From Coturnix japonica (Eukaryota > Chordata > Aves > Galliformes > Phasianidae), in assembly GCF_001577835.2 (NCBI RefSeq), contig NC_029516.1, forward strand, positions 69,364,186-69,428,185: a stretch of 64,000 nt of DNA, given 5' to 3'. The notes under the pieces were generated by a model. It saw only the letters and a program-made list of their open reading frames with translations, searched no databases and was not told where the DNA came from. Position numbers and translations under genes: made by a program. Positions 59,001 through 64,000 of this stretch are shown in pieces. How positions within the stretch are numbered: the first letter of the stretch is position 1; the number at the start of each line of letters is the position of its first letter.

Positions 59001-62000
59001 ACCCCACAGCCACACAAAAAAGAAGCAAATAAGAAGCCACCCAAAACCCCTCGAAGATGAAACAAACAAAACCTCACATGTCCGCATTTAGCAGCTGTAG
59101 AGGTATCCGAACTGTTTTTAAAACGATATGAAAATATATTTCATATATATGGACCCATTTTCCCACAATCCAACCAGCATCAGCCTGGAGAGGGCAAGAA
59201 TGTCATGTCATAGCATTAACGAATTCATGAGCCTTATGAGCTGAAGAGGCGCTGAAATACAGCAGGCAGCTGCATTTTAGTTTTGCATTATGCGGTTGCA
59301 GGCATTTTCATGGAAACAAATGATCTATTTAATTAAGGGCTTTGCATTTTGCCTCAGACTACATCTAATATTAAAGGGGAAGACGCAGTCAGTCCTCTGG
59401 TGGGTAAATATGGATTCAGGAAAAAAAAAGTTAAATCTATATGGGTAATGAGGACATCGCAACTGACACTTGCAGTGTTTCATTGTTCTACTTCGTTGAA
59501 ATTCTCCTTGCTGGGAAGAGGAAAAGTAGGGAGTGCTGTTTGCATGGACACAGCGCTATATGAAATAATTCATCGCTTTTGTTCATATGCATTCGTAATC
59601 TTTTCTCCCCATTGTGCTTCTGTACTACTACTACTTGCACTGTATTCTGAAAGCAAGTGACAGAAATGAATGCAATATTCCCACTGAGTGCATAACAAAA
59701 TATCCTACGACTGTTTTGTTATGGCTCTGCAAATTTAGCCTCGGAGAATAAACTCTTAATAACGCAGAGGTGCATTTCTCCATATAAATACTTAGCTTTA
59801 TACTCATCAGTATACTAGGGAACAGAAGTGACACCTTTCAGTGTCTATAGTCTTTTCTTTTTAAAGGGAATTTATAGAAATAAAGTGAGACATGAAAAGA
59901 ATACTTGCATGGTAAGACTAAGACCCTCTAAAAAAATCACGAAATATGCCAGTAGAAGTTGGATGTATAATTCTAATTCTGCTCCCGTATGAAAGTCATC
60001 ACGATGAGTCACAAACTAAATTATGCTTATAGGAGCTAGTCTACAACTCTGAGGCACACAGTGCCGTGTTGCTACTACTTTTCATAGAATGTTTCGCCTC
60101 ATTCATCAGATGCTGTTATGAGATAAAATACCATCTGAAATATCAGCTCGTAGTAAAATCCGCCTAACGTGGATTAACAGCCTTTTTCAATCAAGTGCTT
60201 AATTAATTGGTGTCACGGTTGTGAAAACTGTAAGCTTTTACATGGCTTTCAGAAATCAATTTCCTACTGAGATTGGTCTTAGAATAGACTTCAAATATAA
60301 GCTAGATCACAAGTCAAAAACAATAATGATTTAAAACAACAGATCAGAGAGGTTCGAAGTTAAACTTGTTAAGTTGAGGCTTTCTGAGTCAACAGATATT
60401 TAGAAAGGAAAGAAATGTACTGTCTTTGCAATGCAGAGTTAATGAAGTAACTAATGCAATCATAGCATAATAATGGATGCACAGTGCATAAGAAATGCTG
60501 ATTTAGCCTTCAAATTATCCAATATTTTAAAGCTGAATTAAACTTTTCCTCACTAATATCTTGCACGAGGCAAGGGGAAGGAGATAGAATATTTGAGATA
60601 CACAGCTAGGAAACATGTATAAGACCTAAATAAAAGTATATGAAAGCCAAATGCAAGCTTATGACAACTTCACTCCTATGTCCATTTGCTAGTTTACACT
60701 ATTGACACGCATACTATCAGATCTGCCAATTACACAGAGATCTTTATAGACCCTCCACTGCTCGGTATCATGGTAAGACTACAGAAAACAAACATGCACC
60801 GCTGTCCTGGCAAAGCAGTTACTAGTTTTAAATGCTCTCATCATACAGCATTTCTCCAGTCCTCAGACTCAGAAGAAATTCCTGCATTTTGTCTGTTTTT
60901 CCATATGATCTTAGGAAAATGATCAGACCCAGAATTCTGTAGCATTTCAGCTTGCTTCACAAATTGCCTGTCTTCCTTTAAATACCTTGGTATTTATGCT
61001 TCCAGCAACTGCCTCCTTTCGTCAGAGCCTCACACTGGGAACTCAAATGATGTCATTTCATTTCTAGAAGTCTTCTGCATTGCTCTCCAGGATACTGTTT
61101 CCTCATTACTCACATCACTTATTCTTCAGATTAAAAATGTTCAACCGCAGCCAAGAGGACACTTCCTAGAATCACTTAATATTCCAAGTTGGAATAGACC
61201 CACCAGAAGGATCTTAGAGTCCAACTCCTGACTCAAATTCTATCCAGGCCTACATTATTGTTTTAAATCGTGTCTGAACATCTAGGTCTCAATCCCTGAC
61301 TCTGCTGGAGAGGCCACACTGTATTAACAAAGAAACAAAGATTCCCATTGGGCTGTATTAAAACCACATTGTGCTTCAACAGCTCAAGTTTAACAGCCAC
61401 ATACAACTTAGTCTTTTCTTAAAAAACAAACACGACTATCTTCCAGCAATTATTTCTATCTGCAAACTGTCAAAAGATTTTCTGTTGACCTCTAAAGCCA
61501 CTGAACAAGATTAGGCTTAAGACCTCGATCGATTTCTGAAATCAGTAACCATTAGAATAAACAACTAGCAAAGCAACAAAATACAATAAGGTGTCTCCTA
61601 GGAACATGATAATATCCAATGCTAAATTAGAAGAACAAAAGCCCCATAAGAAACACCAATAAATTTGGAAACAGCAGTAAGGTCATCTGTGTCACCATAA
61701 TGTGGCTCTGCAATGCAGTCACATATTCTGATACAGCTTTATTAACTGCTTCAACTGAACTGCATCCTTATTATGTTGCACAGATAGATATCTAACAAGC
61801 AGGTGGTCAGGATTCTTCATCACCATTGTGATGTGTACAGCATTAGCCTTGTCAAGCAAGTGCAATTCCAACCACAGAAGGCAGAATCACTCCTCTGTTG
61901 GACCCCCACAGAAGTATCAGCGTTCCATACACGCTCATCTGTCCCCACAGCATCCACTTCTTTTTTCCTAACAGTAGGAAGTGACAGAAGACAGGAATGA

Positions 62001-63137
62001 AAAAACAACTAGGAAGAAATACTCACTAACTCCAAGTGCTAACCCAATATCTGCAAATGCTGACTTTCCTTTAAAGGAACTTGACAGCAGATACATTTAA
62101 ACCACAGTCCCTGTAAGATTTCTGCACTGTAGCCGTAAGATACTATGCTTCTGCAAAGCAAAAAAGGATGCAACACGTAACAGAGGTCTATTCAGACACT
62201 TGAGAAGGGATTATGGTTTGGGGAACAGCAGATGTTAATTATTTCAGGGTAATGGTCTACAGACAGTTCTAGCCTGCAGCAAATGTAAATCCACTGAAAA
62301 CGAGACCTAACTTGTATTTGCACAATGTGGCCTGAACCATGGCATAAGATACACTACTAAACCGGTGGCAGAGACAAACAGCCTACAAGTTCTTCATGTT
62401 AGCAGTCAATTCCTCAAATCATCCTTCTCAACTCCGCAACCCCATGTCATTTTGATTTTTATATTGTTCCTTTTTCCTAAGTAAATATTCAGGACTCTGA
62501 CAGGCTATCGAGTACGCTACAACTGTAAACACATAAACAAGGATGGTAGGAAAGTGCATTGGCTCAACAGGATCAAATTAAGGTGTGACTGGGCAGAAAG
62601 ATGCGTGACATAACAGTTTTGATGCTCTCTCTCTCTCTCTCTCTCCAGCTGGAACAGTAACTGAGTCCCTCATTCCCCTGCACACAATCAATCCACTAAC
62701 AAGCAAAATGTACTAAAATTAAAACTTGTGACTACAGAACCCTTCCCGTTCTTTTAACTTTGCACTATGATGAACTACAATGAGAACACACATGCACATG
62801 CAAGCATGTAGTTATGACACCGTAACAGAAGGGAAAGAACTTACCATAATCCAGGTTTTCACCTTACTATATCCTGAGACACATGGTAAGTCTTAATTAC
62901 CATTTCTAACCTTCAAACACAGTACTCGTATACAAAGCAAAGCTTACAGTACAAACAGTGTATGTATATATAGAAGTACATGTGCACCTGTCCTCCTCAG
63001 AACTTTGAAAGCATAAGCCAATTTTAACCAAATCCGAAAAAGGGGTAAGAAATTTGAAATCATAAGTGTCACAAAAATATGCAGCTGGAAAAGGTAAGAG
63101 ACCCTCTTGGAGCCCCCTGCTGAGGGAAAGGCTAGTG
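56063..63137. other. Probable large ZNF384 intron, AT-rich
   Basis: The finger exon at 56062 needs an upstream partner ending in two bases of an arginine codon. None was found up to 64000. The DNA is AT-rich, with weak old CR1/L3-like traces at about 56185-56275 and 58315-58390. Segments near 59200-59420 and 60110-60240 are dense in homeodomain-type TTAATTAA/ATTA words, which could mark regulatory DNA. A (CT)n microsatellite lies at 62623-62645. Confidence 0.5.
61165..61310 (-). repeat. CR1 LINE 3'-end fragment, diverged
   Basis: The complement shows a degraded tail: 'agaatcacttaatattccaa', 'gttggaatagacccaccag', 'atcttagagtccaactcctg'. The divergence suggests an old insertion. Confidence 0.55.
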
Positions 63138-63191
63138 AGCTCACCCTTGATTAGACATCAGAGAATCCACACAGGAGAGAGACGCTGGAAA
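63138..63191 (+). pseudogene. Isolated C2H2 zinc-finger relic
   Basis: One plus-strand frame reads SSPLIRHQRIHTGERRWK, the second half of a Krueppel-type finger plus the conserved TGER linker. The expected CxxC half upstream and the P-Y/F-x-C continuation downstream are absent. It therefore looks like a scrap of a dispersed zinc-finger gene rather than a working exon. It is on the opposite strand to ZNF384 and does not match its finger sequences. Confidence 0.5.
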
Positions 63192-64000
63192 CCAGGCTTC
63201 ATTAGTTCCGCTGCTCACGGAACTACTTGTTAAAAAAAGCAAACAGAAATTCCAACATGTGGCATCACGCTGACACCCACATTGGTCAACAGCAATCTTA
63301 TGAACCTCTGCACAGACTCTGCCACCACAGCTAGGACAATAAATGATATTATAGCAGTTTGGTGTCTTTTTCTAGCATTGGAGGGGGGTGAGGCTCTTTG
63401 CCAGAGGAGGTCATATACTGACTAGTGCCGACAGCAGAAATATGGCAAAATTTAGGAATACTGGATTTAATATTTCTAGGCTTTGGAGGGAATGTGGTCA
63501 AACTTTCTGCCCCATACTTCAATCTCTTTTTCTCCTTTGCCCCCAGCCTTCCACCTTATTGCAAAATCCTGTCTCTCCTGCACCAAGACCCAGTCCCAGG
63601 CTCTTTTCCCACATGCCCCAGCCTCCTCAGTTGCCATGGCTCTTCCCTGTTCATTAACATTTATCTCCTCTCCCCCACACTTCTATTTGTCTGTCCACAT
63701 CTCATGCTCTTTTCCCCATCTGTTCTTTTAATTCGAGGTATCTCCTTCATTTTCCAGCTCCTCACAAATCTGCTTCTTTCTTCCTGTTTCAGCCTTGACC
63801 CTCCCTAGCTTTTCTCTAACCTTGTGAAAAGGCTCTCAATCACATCCTCTAGTCTGTGAGGCTCTTTCCTCTCTCCTCCTTTCTGATTCCCATCTCCTCC
63901 TTATCAAGCTTCCAGACTTCAATCAGCTCCAACCTCTAGCCATACCTCCCTCTAGTCCCTGCTTCTGAATTGAGCACTGCCTTCTTCCACCTGCCATTGC
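63192..64000. other. Pyrimidine-rich non-coding end of the window
   Basis: Unusually C+T-rich on the plus strand from about 63510 to the end, i.e. purine-rich on the ZNF384 strand. Overlapping frames here are composition artefacts. No exon was recognised. Confidence 0.4.

Noticed and set aside
1-64000. Retroviral or LTR elements, CRISPR arrays, operons, rRNA or functional tRNA genes
   Set aside because: None was recognised. The two tRNA-like units at 44060-44165 belong to a SINE-like element and lack a complete tRNA fold.

Overview
The window reads as a galliform bird nuclear genome, most likely chicken or a close relative. CR1 LINE copies are everywhere (about twenty, several ending in the ATTCTATGATTCTATGA tail), genes have vertebrate introns, and the gene order matches human 12p13: LPAR5 - ACRBP - ING4 - ZNF384, all on one strand. 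All four genes lie on the minus strand here. CHD4, the human neighbour of LPAR5, would be expected just left of base 1 but is not seen.

Layout. 1-4.6 kb: intergenic DNA with small CR1 scraps and a weakly CpG-bearing patch at about 420-940. 4.6-6.0 kb: LPAR5, a complete single-coding-exon lysophosphatidic-acid receptor. 6.3-6.5 kb: a polypurine tract. 9.2-10.7 kb: stacked antisense CR1 copies. 14.9-27.5 kb: ACRBP (acrosin-binding/proacrosin-maturation protein). Nine coding exons join in phase, and a tenth, the signal-peptide exon, is proposed. One intron of 6.4 kb is filled with CR1 and holds a perfect 18-bp-arm palindrome. 27.5-35.4 kb: intergenic DNA with CR1 copies. 35.4-44.8 kb: ING4, complete in eight coding exons (249 codons plus stop), starting in a CpG island. 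Intron 1 carries CR1 copies and a tRNA-derived dimeric SINE-like element with a CR1 tail. 45-51 kb: a younger CR1 and a long decayed LINE. 51.4-56.1 kb: the 3' part of ZNF384 (five exons, eight C2H2 fingers). 56.1-64 kb: AT-rich DNA, probably the large intron upstream of the finger exons, with an isolated zinc-finger relic at 63.14 kb.

The genes are co-located by synteny and do not form a pathway. LPAR5 is a plasma-membrane GPCR. ACRBP is a secretory/acrosomal chaperone of proacrosin in mammals. ING4 is a PHD-finger H3K4me3 reader of the HBO1 acetyltransferase complex. ZNF384 is a nuclear C2H2 transcription factor. The best leads are the intact avian ACRBP reading frame, a 79-bp identical block shared by two neighbouring ZNF384 finger exons and their introns, the conserved tandem GC(N)7GT donor of ING4 exon 4, and the dimeric tRNA-like SINE with a CR1 tail. 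No retroviral or LTR element was recognised.
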